A stretch of DNA of 64,000 bases from Candidatus Poribacteria bacterium (GTDB taxonomy: Bacteria; Abyssobacteria; SURF-5): positions 7,996 to 71,995 of the forward strand of contig JACRIR010000135.1 in assembly GCA_016215705.1 (NCBI GenBank), in the 5' to 3' direction. Both the position numbers and the translations under genes were made by a program. Shown here one piece after another: positions 33,769-42,195 of this stretch (position 1 is the first letter of the stretch; the number at the start of each line of letters is the position of its first letter). The notes beneath the pieces were generated by a model. The model was given only the letters and a program-made list of their open reading frames with translations, was not told the DNA's origin and did no database searches.

Positions 33769-34875
33769 TTATGCGACTCCGCGTCCCGCTTTCCCGCGGG
33801 CGGGCTTCTTGTGTCCCCTGCTTGAGCCTCCGCAAAGAGCCGCTGTGATAGCGCGCTTGTAAGGCGGGCGTATTATTCCTTTTTCCGTAATGAGCGCAGT
33901 GATGAGTCTCGCGGGCGTCACGTCGAAGGCCGGATTGTAGACATTAACGTTGCGCGGAGCGGTTCGCTTGCCCATGCCTTCGGTAACCTCGTCCGGACTA
34001 CGCTGCTCGATGGGGATTTCCTCTCCACTTCGCAAGGTGAGATCAAACGTCGAACTCGGGGCTGCCACGTAAAAAGGGATGCCATGCGCTCGTGCGAGCA
34101 CCGCCACGCTGTATGTCCCTATTTTATTTGCCGCGTCGCCGTTTGCGGCGATTCGGTCAGCGCCCGTTATCACGAGGTCAACCTTGCCCTCTCGCATCAC
34201 CTGGGCCGCCATGTTATCACAAATAAGTGTCACGTCGATTCCGGCCTGCATCAACTCCCACGCCGTAAGTCTCGCCCCTTGCAGTAGCGGGCGCGTTTCG
34301 TCCGCAATGACGCGCACCTTCTTCCTTTTTTCGTTTGCAACGAAGATGGCTGCCAGGGCTGTGCCTACCCCTCCCGTCGCCAGCGCGCCGGCATTACAGT
34401 GAGTGAGAACCGTGGCGCCCGAGCGAATTAGCCTGGCCCCGTGTTCGCCGATCTTTCGGCAAAGATTCCGATCCTCGTCGTGAATAAGAAGCGCCTCTTC
34501 CCGCAGGGCCGACATGATACGGTCGGGCGGCTGCCCTTTCATGTTGCGGGCCACCGAACGCATGCGCTCGAGCGCCCACTTGAGATTGACGGCTGTCGGC
34601 CGCGCGGATGCGAGATAGGAGACGGCCTCGTCAAGCTTCTTCGTGAGCGCGTCTGAAGACGTGGCTTTGTTGTTCCGCAGCGCGACGAGCACGCCGAACG
34701 CGGCTGCTATTCCGATGGCGGGCGCTCCCCGCACCTTCAGTTGCTTTATCGCATCCCATACGTCCTCAACGGTGTCACAATACACGTATGACAACTCGGC
34801 CGGAAGTCTTGTCTGGTCGATTATTTTAAGTCGTCCGTCTTCCCACGCTATTGTCTCAGGCCTTGTGTCAGGCAT
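33769..34875 (-). CDS. mtnA: Methylthioribose-1-phosphate isomerase
   Basis: A 368-residue member of the eIF2B-alpha-like family, converting methylthioribose 1-phosphate to methylthioribulose 1-phosphate in methionine salvage. Signatures are VRGAPAIGIAAAFG, VLTHCNAGALATGGVGTALA (catalytic Cys region) and VITGADRIAANGDAANKIGT with the catalytic Asp. The C-terminus has a short basic tail (SRGHKKPARGKAGRG). GAGGAG precedes the ATG by 8-9 nt. The other mtn genes are not in the window, so it may serve a shunt rather than the full cycle. First gene of the five-gene operon. Confidence 0.95.
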   Translation of the reverse strand: MPDTRPETIAWEDGRLKIIDQTRLPAELSYVYCDTVEDVWDAIKQLKVRGAPAIGIAAAFGVLVALRNNKATSSDALTKKLDEAVSYLASARPTAVNLKWALERMRSVARNMKGQPPDRIMSALREEALLIHDEDRNLCRKIGEHGARLIRSGATVLTHCNAGALATGGVGTALAAIFVANEKRKKVRVIADETRPLLQGARLTAWELMQAGIDVTLICDNMAAQVMREGKVDLVITGADRIAANGDAANKIGTYSVAVLARAHGIPFYVAAPSSTFDLTLRSGEEIPIEQRSPDEVTEGMGKRTAPRNVNVYNPAFDVTPARLITALITEKGIIRPPYKRAITAALCGGSSRGHKKPARGKAGRGVA

Positions 34876-34919
34876 TGATGGATCTCCTCATTCTCAGTCA
34901 GTCGCAGAGACTGGCATTA

Positions 34920-35036
34920 TTTTATTCATTGGACAAATCCCCCCTCCCCCTTTATTAAGGGGAGAAAGCGGAGGCCCTTTTATAAAGGCGGAAAGAAGAC
35001 CTTTGATGAAAGGGGATGGGGGAGTTCTCTTCATAG
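34920..35036. repeat. Pyrimidine/purine inverted repeat (CCCCCTCCCCCTTTA type)
   Basis: Between ilvD-like and mtnA genes. GACAAATCCCCCCTCCCCC (about 34932-34950) is followed by G-rich pieces TTAAGGGGAGAAAG, TATAAAGGCGGAAAG and GATGAAAGGGGATGGGGGAG. Related copies are at about 38033-38062 and 55918-55960. Confidence 0.6.
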
Positions 35037-35039
35037 GTT

Positions 35040-36776
35040 CTACCGCATATAACCGCCGAGATTCGCAGGCGCGCAATTCTCCGTATATAAAGCAAGCAAT
35101 CCGGTTCGTGCAGGCGGCCTGTGTTCGGGCAGGTTCTGCAAGCGGTCCTTCAGAATCCTATCGATTTCAGCCTCCGATTCTTCTTCACCGTCTGCGCCCA
35201 CGAGATCAAGCCGTCCGTTCTCGACGTCGATCAGAATGAGATCGTCATCCTCAATCGCTGCGATGGGACCGCCGTCCGCAGCTTCGGGGCACACATGGCC
35301 TACGCACGGGCCCTTCGAGCCGCCTGAGAATCTGCCGTCCGTTATGAGCGCCACGCTCCTGCTGAGGATTCTGTCCGATGCTATTGCCTCTGTCACATAG
35401 TATTGCTCCGGCATGCCGTTGCACCGGGGGCCTTGATAGCGTATGACGAGGGCATCCCCCGGGCGTATTTTCTTCTCATAAATGGCTTCCAGGGCGTCCG
35501 CCGGATTATCATACACACGGGCCTTGCCCGTAAAATGCATCATCTCTTTCTCGACGGCCGACCTTTTCATCACCGCGCCGTCGGGCGCAATATTTCCCCA
35601 TAGGACGGCCAGACCGCCGGTGTCTTTCAAAGGATCCGTGACCGGTCGGACGATATCGATCTTGCCGAGCGAATAATTCTCGAGGAATCGGGGCCTGTTC
35701 TGGAAGAATCCCTCCTTCTCGAGTTGCGCCAGATTCTCGCCGACTGTTTTGCCCGTGACCGTGAGCGCATCAAGATGGAGATATTCCCTGAGTTCGCGCA
35801 TGATGGCGGGAACTCCGCCTGCCGCCCACACCATGCTCGCGGGATGCGAGCCCGTTGGGCGCACGTTAAGGATCACAGGCACGCGGTTGTTTATTTTGGA
35901 AACCGTCTCGAGCGAGAACTCGAGGTCGAGCTCATGCGCGATTGCGGGCAAATGCAGCAGAGCGTTCGTGGACCCACTGATGGCGGCGAGAACCACGAGC
36001 GCGTTTTCAATAGCTTCCTGCGTGAGTATCCTTTCGGCCGTAAGCCTTTTGTCAAAAAGTTTCAACACCGTATTGCCTGTGCGCCGCGCTATCCGCGCCT
36101 GCAGCATGTATCCGGCCGGCAGGAGCGCCGAGCCCGGCAGCGCCATCCCGAGCGCCTCGGAAAGTATCTGCATCGTGTTCGCCGTGCCGAGAAACGCGCA
36201 CGTGCCCGCGGTCGGACACGCATGGGTGCGATAGAATTGGTAGTCTTTTCGCGTCATTGCGCGTCGCCGGTAACGCGAATAATATGTGCCGACCATGTCG
36301 AGTGTCGTGTCGGACGGGCCTGCCTGCATCACTCCGCCCGGCATGAAAATGGCGGGTATTCTGAGCCTCGCCGCCGCTATGAGATGCGCCGGAACGCTCT
36401 TGTCACAGCCCGAAATGAAAATGGCGCCGTCGAAGTGGCCCGCTTGCGCATGGAGCTCCGACGCCATTGCGAGCACCTCCCGTGAGGCAAGCGAGTAACT
36501 CATCGCCTCGGTGCCCTGGGCAATCCCGTCGCACATATCGGTGCAATAATGGATGGACGGGGCGCCACCCGCCTCGATGACACCGTCCCTCGCCACCCGC
36601 GCCAAATCCGACAGGTGAACTGAGCATGGATGCGAATCGCCGCCCGAGCATTCAATGAGAGTCCACGGTTTCTCGAGGTCGGCCTTTGTCCAGCCGGTCC
36701 CGAGTCTGAGCGCGTCGGCCTCGGGCGCCTGCGCTCTTCGCTCGATGCTCAGCCTGTCTTTCTTCCGATGTGGCAT
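35040..36776 (-). CDS. IlvD/Edd-family dehydratase (dihydroxy-acid or sugar-acid dehydratase)
   Basis: A 578-residue Fe-S dehydratase. Cluster cysteines are visible in CSGGDSHPCSVHLSDLAR, FISGCDKSVPAHLIAAARLR and YRTHACPTAGTCAFLGTANT. EALGMALPGSALLPAG and the C-terminal ITDGRFSGGSKGPCVGHVCP complete the family pattern. The dehydratase could act on dihydroxy-isovalerate (branched-chain amino-acid synthesis) or on aldonic acids; no other ilv gene is near, and divergence in the substrate segment leaves this open. AGGAGG lies 5 nt before the ATG. Confidence 0.85.
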   Translation of the reverse strand: MPHRKKDRLSIERRAQAPEADALRLGTGWTKADLEKPWTLIECSGGDSHPCSVHLSDLARVARDGVIEAGGAPSIHYCTDMCDGIAQGTEAMSYSLASREVLAMASELHAQAGHFDGAIFISGCDKSVPAHLIAAARLRIPAIFMPGGVMQAGPSDTTLDMVGTYYSRYRRRAMTRKDYQFYRTHACPTAGTCAFLGTANTMQILSEALGMALPGSALLPAGYMLQARIARRTGNTVLKLFDKRLTAERILTQEAIENALVVLAAISGSTNALLHLPAIAHELDLEFSLETVSKINNRVPVILNVRPTGSHPASMVWAAGGVPAIMRELREYLHLDALTVTGKTVGENLAQLEKEGFFQNRPRFLENYSLGKIDIVRPVTDPLKDTGGLAVLWGNIAPDGAVMKRSAVEKEMMHFTGKARVYDNPADALEAIYEKKIRPGDALVIRYQGPRCNGMPEQYYVTEAIASDRILSRSVALITDGRFSGGSKGPCVGHVCPEAADGGPIAAIEDDDLILIDVENGRLDLVGADGEEESEAEIDRILKDRLQNLPEHRPPARTGLLALYTENCAPANLGGYMR

Positions 36777-36804
36777 AAAGCCTCCTGGCCATTGTTAACG
36801 TATT

Positions 36805-36837
36805 ATTGGGGATATCATGCGACATGGTGTCCCCAAT
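36805..36837. repeat. Imperfect palindrome, family A
   Basis: ATTGGGGATATCATG and CATGGTGTCCCCAAT flank CGA. The left arm carries two changes relative to the other copies (GATATC for GACACC). It lies between the cyclase gene and the dehydratase gene, 9 nt downstream of the cyclase stop. Confidence 0.7.
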
Positions 36838-36845
36838 TATGATTT

Positions 36846-37493
36846 CTAGACTTGAATCAACACGGCTCTGCAAGGTGAGCCGTCACCCCCTGCAATGCGC
36901 AGCGGGAGACAGATAAGCTCGTAACTGCCCGGTTCTACCTCCGACAAATTCAAACCTTCAACCACAACGACCCCCGCTCCAAGCAACGCGCGATGAACCA
37001 CAGAGTCAGCCGAGCCAAATTTTTCGACCGAAAGATAGTCAATTCCGACCAGCTTCACACCTGCCTGAATAAGATATCCGGCAGTGTCTTCCGCTATATA
37101 AACGAAATCCTTTCGGAATTCTTTCTCGCGCCACAACCGGGAATTTCGTGTTTTGAAGAGGACTCGTTTTTCCCCTTTCAATGGAGCAGTCGCAAGCTCC
37201 TGATGTTTGATTTCAACCGGGTCGGTAACCTCGACGACGGCGGCGCGCCCGATCAGAACGTCGGGCGGTATCTCGTCTATCGACTTGCCGCCCTTGATGA
37301 AATGTAGCGGCGCGTCGATGTGCGTGCCTGTATGCGTGCCCAGGAACAGGCGCGACACGTTGTACGGGTCGCCTTTTTCAATTGATGAAGCGGATATCAC
37401 CTCGACCGGCGTATCCCCTTCATAAACCGGCATCCCGGCGCAGATAGGCACGGATATATCATAGTATTTCATCGGTCTTTTATGATAGGGCAT
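36846..37493 (-). CDS. Cyclase-family (kynurenine-formamidase-like) metal hydrolase
   Basis: A 215-residue protein of the cyclase/KynB family. YYDISVPICAGMPVYEGD opens the fold, the metal/catalytic motif HxGTHxDxPxH reads GTHTGTHIDAPLHF, and the C-terminal half carries GIDYLSVEKFGSADSVVHRA and LLGAGVVVVEGLNL. Members hydrolyse N-formylkynurenine, isatin or other cyclic amides; no kynurenine pathway gene is nearby. The start could be ATG 37493 or ATG 37472; neither has a good Shine-Dalgarno, and the former is 5 nt from a perfect palindrome, so the leader is unusual. Confidence 0.85.
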   Translation of the reverse strand: MPYHKRPMKYYDISVPICAGMPVYEGDTPVEVISASSIEKGDPYNVSRLFLGTHTGTHIDAPLHFIKGGKSIDEIPPDVLIGRAAVVEVTDPVEIKHQELATAPLKGEKRVLFKTRNSRLWREKEFRKDFVYIAEDTAGYLIQAGVKLVGIDYLSVEKFGSADSVVHRALLGAGVVVVEGLNLSEVEPGSYELICLPLRIAGGDGSPCRAVLIQV

Positions 37494-37497
37494 TCGT

Positions 37498-37598
37498 CAT
37501 AATCCGGGGACACCATGCCGCATGGTGTCCCCGGATTATGACGCCCCCGCATGGTGTCCCCGGATTATGACGCCCCCGCGTGGTGTCCCCGGATTATG
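37498..37598. repeat. Perfect family A palindrome with two extra tandem right arms
   Basis: A 43-nt palindrome (37498-37540) has 21-nt arms, the left being CATAATCCGGGGACACCATGC, around a single C. The right arm GCATGGTGTCCCCGGATTATG then recurs twice more after the spacer ACGCCCCC (period 29 nt), ending at 37598; the last copy has GCGTGG for GCATGG. It begins 5 nt before the cyclase gene's first possible start codon. Confidence 0.9.
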
Positions 37599-37654
37599 CA
37601 ACACGATTATGTTCACGCCGCTATCCGAGCGCGTCGGCCACAAAGAGCAATTTC

Positions 37655-38029
37655 CTACCGAAGATTACGTGAGGAAGAATGTGGAGGGTGAGGTTGGCTC
37701 CATCGCTTGAGCGCTCTTACCTCGGAAACAAACTTGCGGATGTCTTTCTCCAGCCCCTCTATCATATCGTCCAGCACATTCGAACTGGGGGTCCTGATAA
37801 AACTGCCCTCGAGCAGCCTTTCAACGTCCTTCACCATCCGGTTTAGATACGGTCGAACGTTCCCTATTGTGTCACCGATGATCTTGTCGACCCGGCGCAT
37901 CAGTTCTTCATCCGACGGCCTGGGGCGTGTCAGCACGCTGAACTCCTCATCTGCGCTGCATCCCAACTCTAGTTGCCTCGTGTCCGGCTCTTTCATGGCT
38001 TTCATGAAATCCTTGGGGGACGGCCTCAC
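37655..38029 (-). CDS. Hypothetical charged helical protein
   Basis: A 124-residue frame with a soluble, charged, mostly helical composition (DEELMRRVDKIIGDTIGNVR, DDMIEGLEKDIRKFVSEVRA). I do not recognise a family. The GTG start has a G-rich GGGGG stretch a few bases upstream, though this is part of a dispersed repeat. It lies between repeat blocks on both sides and on the same strand as its neighbours. The opposite-strand frame is Ser-rich and looks like a shadow. Confidence 0.5.
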   Translation of the reverse strand: MRPSPKDFMKAMKEPDTRQLELGCSADEEFSVLTRPRPSDEELMRRVDKIIGDTIGNVRPYLNRMVKDVERLLEGSFIRTPSSNVLDDMIEGLEKDIRKFVSEVRALKRWSQPHPPHSSSRNLR

Positions 38030-38551
38030 GTTTTCCCCCTAACAAAGGGGGTAAGGGGGAATTTCTCCTCATAATCCTGCTTCTCTCGTCTGAATTATAT
38101 ATGTTCAAATGCCAAATTGCAAGGCAAAAGAGAGTGTCTCGCCGGAATTTATGAAATGAAAACCTTTATTTAACTGATTGCTTTGACACCACTTATAAAT
38201 GTATGGGCGGCCAACGCCACCGGGACAAAAGGGAGACGGAAACTAATGACGAGTGATGAATGATGAACAAATAGGAACACGGCGAAGGGGATGGATCAAA
38301 CCGCAAAGGCGCGGCGGGAGCAATGAATTGCGCCCCTACAGACAAGAATGAAGAGAATCGGGGACACGATGTCGAATCAGTGTCCCCGATTCTCTGACGC
38401 GCGATTCATCGCGCCCGATATGTTCTGTTTGGCTGCGGCCACACCTGGCTATGCTTCCGTTTGATTCTGCCTCTTCTTCTCGCCTCCATGATCTGAATGA
38501 CGTTCATGGTGAAAGAAGCTCTTCGCTGCGCTCAGGATGACGGTCAAGGGC
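38030..38551. repeat. Repeat-rich intergenic region
   Basis: No gene. It contains in order a CCCCCTAACAAAGGGGG inverted repeat (about 38035-38051), a GGGGC-family piece GCAATGAATTGCGCCCCTAC (38321-38340), a family A palindrome at 38352-38395, and a copy of the 22000-22055 repeat in inverted orientation at about 38399-38440. The family A copy has 16-nt perfect arms AGAGAATCGGGGACAC and a 12-nt loop. The rest is A/G-rich without features. Confidence 0.65.
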
Positions 38552-39931
38552 TTAGAAGAATCCGTCCTTGCGCATGTCGGTTAGTGAGGCTTTGAAGGCG
38601 CCGATTAGCGTGTCAACATCTTCCGGCTTGTGGGCGATGGAGAGGAAGACGACGTGGCTGTCGGGCATGTGGACGCCATGGCGCCGCATGTAATAGCTAA
38701 GAAGCTTTCCAGCCACCATGTTCGCGTTTTTCTCCAGTTGGCGCATGTCCTCGGGATCATCTTCGAGGAAATGAGAGACGAAGGCGCTCTCGAAACCCAT
38801 CATGCGGAAGGGCACATTATTCTTGCGCGCAAACTCCTGCACCGCGCCGGTAAGGCGTCCGCCTTGTTCCCTGAGATAGGGATATACAGTGCCCTGGTTT
38901 TCTTTGAGATAATTGAGTTGAGCATAGCCCGCCGCGCACGAGACAATGTTGCCGGCATTGGTCCCGACGGAGTGAATTTTCGTGTTGACGTCCTCGCGGG
39001 GGTCACCCGTGGTGACTGCGACCTCCATGATGTCGTGTCTGCCCACGACCGCTCCGAGCGGCAGTCCGCCACCCATTATCTTGCCGAAGGTCGTCATATC
39101 GGGAACGATGTCCCACCTGTCCTGCGCGCCTCCGAAGCAGGTGCGGAATCCTGTCACCACCTCGTCGAAAATGAGAAGCACATTCGCTTCCTTTGTCACT
39201 TGTCTCAGTTTTCTCAGAAACTCGATGTTGAGTTTTGGCCAGCCGGGCCCCATCGGCTCGAGGATGACGCAGGCGAGGTCCCTCGCGTTCTCACGAATGA
39301 TATTGAACGCGGCCTCGTTATCGCGAGGGAGCACCATCGTCGTATTCAGGATGTGTTTGCAGATGCCCGGTGTGTCGAGCACGCCCTCGGGCCTGTCTTT
39401 TGTGCCCCGGCGCTCAGTGCCCAGGTTTGAGCTGACCATCACATCCGGATGCGTGCCGTGATACCCGCCTTCGAACTTGGCGATTTTCTCGCGACCCATG
39501 AATGCGCGCGCTATCTTTATTGCCTGCATCGTCGCCTCGGTGCCCGAATTTGTGAATTGAAGACGCTCCGCGCACGCGACGTTGTCAATGATGAGCTTTG
39601 CGAGCTTGTACTCGAACTCGTGACCCACCACCACACTCGTGCCGAGCGTAACTGCCTCCTGCACTGCCTTGACGACGACATCCGGCCCGTGTCCCAGTAT
39701 GAGCGGCCCGTAGCTCATCGCGATATCGATGAACTCGTTGCCATCGAGATCGACCAACCTGCAACCCTTTGCCTTCTTGATGATCATTGGGACAAACGGC
39801 GAATGGCGCGGCCCCTCCGTGAACCATGAAATCACGCCTGCTTTCTGCCGCTCCGCGTGCGCTTCCATGCACTTCTTCTGCTTTACAATCAGTTCTTGAA
39901 TGATCGGCAATTCCTTGACCTCTTCGAGCAT
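38552..39931 (-). CDS. Class III PLP-dependent aminotransferase (glutamate-1-semialdehyde aminomutase-like)
   Basis: A 459-residue aminotransferase. N-terminal LVDLDGNEFIDIAMSYGPLI, PLP-phosphate contact NSGTEATMQAIKIARAFMG, cofactor Asp in VLLIFDEVVTGFRTCFGG, and the Schiff-base lysine in TTFGKIMGGGLPLGAVVG are all present. It resembles HemL-like aminotransferases, but the gene stands alone, away from haem genes, so a role in haem synthesis is not assured; omega-amino-acid or beta-amino-acid transamination is possible. AAGGGGGATA precedes the ATG. Confidence 0.88.
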   Translation of the reverse strand: MLEEVKELPIIQELIVKQKKCMEAHAERQKAGVISWFTEGPRHSPFVPMIIKKAKGCRLVDLDGNEFIDIAMSYGPLILGHGPDVVVKAVQEAVTLGTSVVVGHEFEYKLAKLIIDNVACAERLQFTNSGTEATMQAIKIARAFMGREKIAKFEGGYHGTHPDVMVSSNLGTERRGTKDRPEGVLDTPGICKHILNTTMVLPRDNEAAFNIIRENARDLACVILEPMGPGWPKLNIEFLRKLRQVTKEANVLLIFDEVVTGFRTCFGGAQDRWDIVPDMTTFGKIMGGGLPLGAVVGRHDIMEVAVTTGDPREDVNTKIHSVGTNAGNIVSCAAGYAQLNYLKENQGTVYPYLREQGGRLTGAVQEFARKNNVPFRMMGFESAFVSHFLEDDPEDMRQLEKNANMVAGKLLSYYMRRHGVHMPDSHVVFLSIAHKPEDVDTLIGAFKASLTDMRKDGFF

Positions 39932-40221
39932 GATCGTATCCCCCTTTCAAAACGACCCATTCTCTTGTCCGCAAAGGCCCTCAGACCCGAGACGCAAAGG
40001 ACACAAACAAAGATGCAGTTTTCTTCGCATCCCTTGATTCTTATGTTTGCATCGAAGAACTTATTATACCACTCGATGTCGGTCCTGACCTATTCGCTGC
40101 GTGCGCGTGACGCAGTCTTTGCCCACAGGTGGCGTCATGAGGTCGTCGTTGCGCAGGAATGTCTGGTAGGAAAAAACCGATAAATGCGGGATGGGGGATG
40201 GCGCGTGAAACCAGGGTGGCC

Positions 40222-41850
40222 TCAGACTTTGCTTGTGTAGGGCCCCATATCGCCGTGTCGCTTCTCATTCTTTGTGCGGTCGGAAATTTCTACGGCAAAA
40301 ATCCATTTTCTCAGCATGGTTCGCTCAGCCACGGTCAGGTCAACAAAGTCGATGCCTGCCTGAAAAGCCAGGCCGTGTTCCGTGTCGTTCTTGGATATCC
40401 ACACGACGCGTCCGGTCTTTTCACCAAGGCGAAGATCATTGAACAACTTCGATTCCAGTTTGAGTATCTCGCCGGTCTTGAGCGCCATATTGGTTGCGAT
40501 TCTCATTCCGCCTTCGCTGATATCGAGAATCTCGCTGTCCATCCTGACGGTGATCTTGCCCGAAATCGCCTTGCGGAAGAATCGTCTGCTCTCGATTGAC
40601 CGTTGCTGTCCGAGCAGCGCGCCCTCAAGCTTGGAGACGAGGATCGAGGGATCGAGCGGTTCCGCGATGATATCGTTTATGCCGCTCCGGAACGCCGTTT
40701 CCACTTCCTCGCGTGAAATGCCGTGACTCAGCAAGATCAGTTGAACGGGAGGCTTCTTCTCGACGTACCTTATCTTTTCAACCAGGCGGAACGTGACTGA
40801 CTTGCCCGGTTCATGGCTGAGGATCACAAGCTTTGGCATCAGTTCTGTATACTTCTTGATCATCTCGCCGGGGGTTGGAGCATTCACTATCCTGTGCCTG
40901 ATGTTCCTCAATGCCGCGCTCACGGCGCCAAATAGAATTCTCTGCGGAATGTAGCAAATGACGAGTGGGGCGGTCTGGCCTGCGGCGGTCTCACGGGCCG
41001 GCTCTTTCGGGGTATCACGCGCCTCTTTTTTCCACAACTCAAGCTCATATGCGACCTCGCGCGCCGTCGTGTATCTGTCGGAAGGACTTTTTGCAAGCAT
41101 CCTGCGCAGGATTTTTACGATTCTCGGCGGGACTTCCTCGCCGCTCGGGAATCTCGGTGTATCAAGCAGGTGGCCCTTGATAATCTCTGCCGGTGTCTTA
41201 CCCTCAAAGGGCGGTTTGCCGACGACCATCTCGTAGAAAATGACGCCGAGAGAATAGATATCTGTTCGATGGTCGAGCACGCCCTCTCCGCATTGTTCAG
41301 GCGACATATAGATGGGTGTGCCGACAAAAGTCAGCGTATCTTCGGATGTGTCGCCCGAGACAATCTTCGAGATGCCGAAGTCCGCGACCAGCACGCGGCC
41401 GCTCGATTCCACCAGAATGTTGCTCGGCTTCAGGTCGCGATGGACGATGTCATTCTTGTGCGCGCATTCGACTGCTTCGCACACCTGCAGAATGTATTCG
41501 ACTGTTTCGTCAACCTCGAGCTTGCCCCTTTCCGTCAGCACACGCGAGAGGGGACCACCGTGCACGTACTCCATCGCCAGAAAAGGCATGCCATCGTGTT
41601 TTCCTACGCTGTAAATCTGAACAATGTTGCGGTGGCGAAGCTTTGACAATGCTCTCGCCTCTTGCTGGAACTTGCCGACGAAATTCTGGTCCTCGACATA
41701 TCTCGGGTCAAGTACCTTCAGCGCAACGTCACGCTCGAGGTCCTTGTCGAATGCGCGGTAGACCGATGCCATAGCTCCCCGGCCCACAAATTCAACGACG
41801 TGGAAGTTGCCGATATCCTGGTCTAATAGCGCTGTATCGAGCGATGACAT
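40222..41850 (-). CDS. Ser/Thr protein kinase with degenerate receiver and PilZ domains
   Basis: A 542-residue cytoplasmic protein; the start at 41850 has GAGGGA upstream, while the frame from 41943 adds an unrelated leader. The kinase domain (about 15-285) is complete: glycine loop VGRGAMASVY, Lys45 in VALKVL, HRDLKPSN with Asp139, DFG at 157-159 and APE-like MSPEQ. A receiver-like domain (about 310-430) follows, but the phosphoacceptor position is Ser (KLVILSHEPG) and the conserved Lys is lost (IAEPLDP). A PilZ-like domain ends the protein (about 440-530: RRFFRKAISGKITVRMDSE, ISEGGMRI, GIDFVDL), suggesting cyclic-di-GMP input. No transmembrane segment. Confidence 0.85.
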   Translation of the reverse strand: MSSLDTALLDQDIGNFHVVEFVGRGAMASVYRAFDKDLERDVALKVLDPRYVEDQNFVGKFQQEARALSKLRHRNIVQIYSVGKHDGMPFLAMEYVHGGPLSRVLTERGKLEVDETVEYILQVCEAVECAHKNDIVHRDLKPSNILVESSGRVLVADFGISKIVSGDTSEDTLTFVGTPIYMSPEQCGEGVLDHRTDIYSLGVIFYEMVVGKPPFEGKTPAEIIKGHLLDTPRFPSGEEVPPRIVKILRRMLAKSPSDRYTTAREVAYELELWKKEARDTPKEPARETAAGQTAPLVICYIPQRILFGAVSAALRNIRHRIVNAPTPGEMIKKYTELMPKLVILSHEPGKSVTFRLVEKIRYVEKKPPVQLILLSHGISREEVETAFRSGINDIIAEPLDPSILVSKLEGALLGQQRSIESRRFFRKAISGKITVRMDSEILDISEGGMRIATNMALKTGEILKLESKLFNDLRLGEKTGRVVWISKNDTEHGLAFQAGIDFVDLTVAERTMLRKWIFAVEISDRTKNEKRHGDMGPYTSKV

Positions 41851-42195
41851 AGTTATCCCTCGCTGATAATTGCCTATGCAACTGACGTCCGCATGTGCTG
41901 TCGCTCCGGCGCCCAATAAAACCGTGGAATGAACTCCGGACACTAATATTCGCTTGCTTGGAAAGCAAACATCATACCAAAGATTTGCGATCGTTTCCTC
42001 CGGTTATATAACTGCTTGTTGTGACAACTACTTCCGCAAATACAACAGAGTGCCATGTTATCCCACGAGTTCGCAAATAATGTCATTCATGTGCACAAAG
42101 GGACGCGGGAATACGAGTTCCCTTTCCCGTTTGTTCCCTCCATGCTACAATATGACCAAAAACATGCTCCGAACCCACTAAGCGAGGGCAACCCT

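Noticed and set aside
37498-37598. CRISPR array with 29-nt repeats
   Set aside because: The period is 29 nt but the units are the right arm of a palindrome plus a constant 8-nt spacer; there are no unique spacers and no cas genes.
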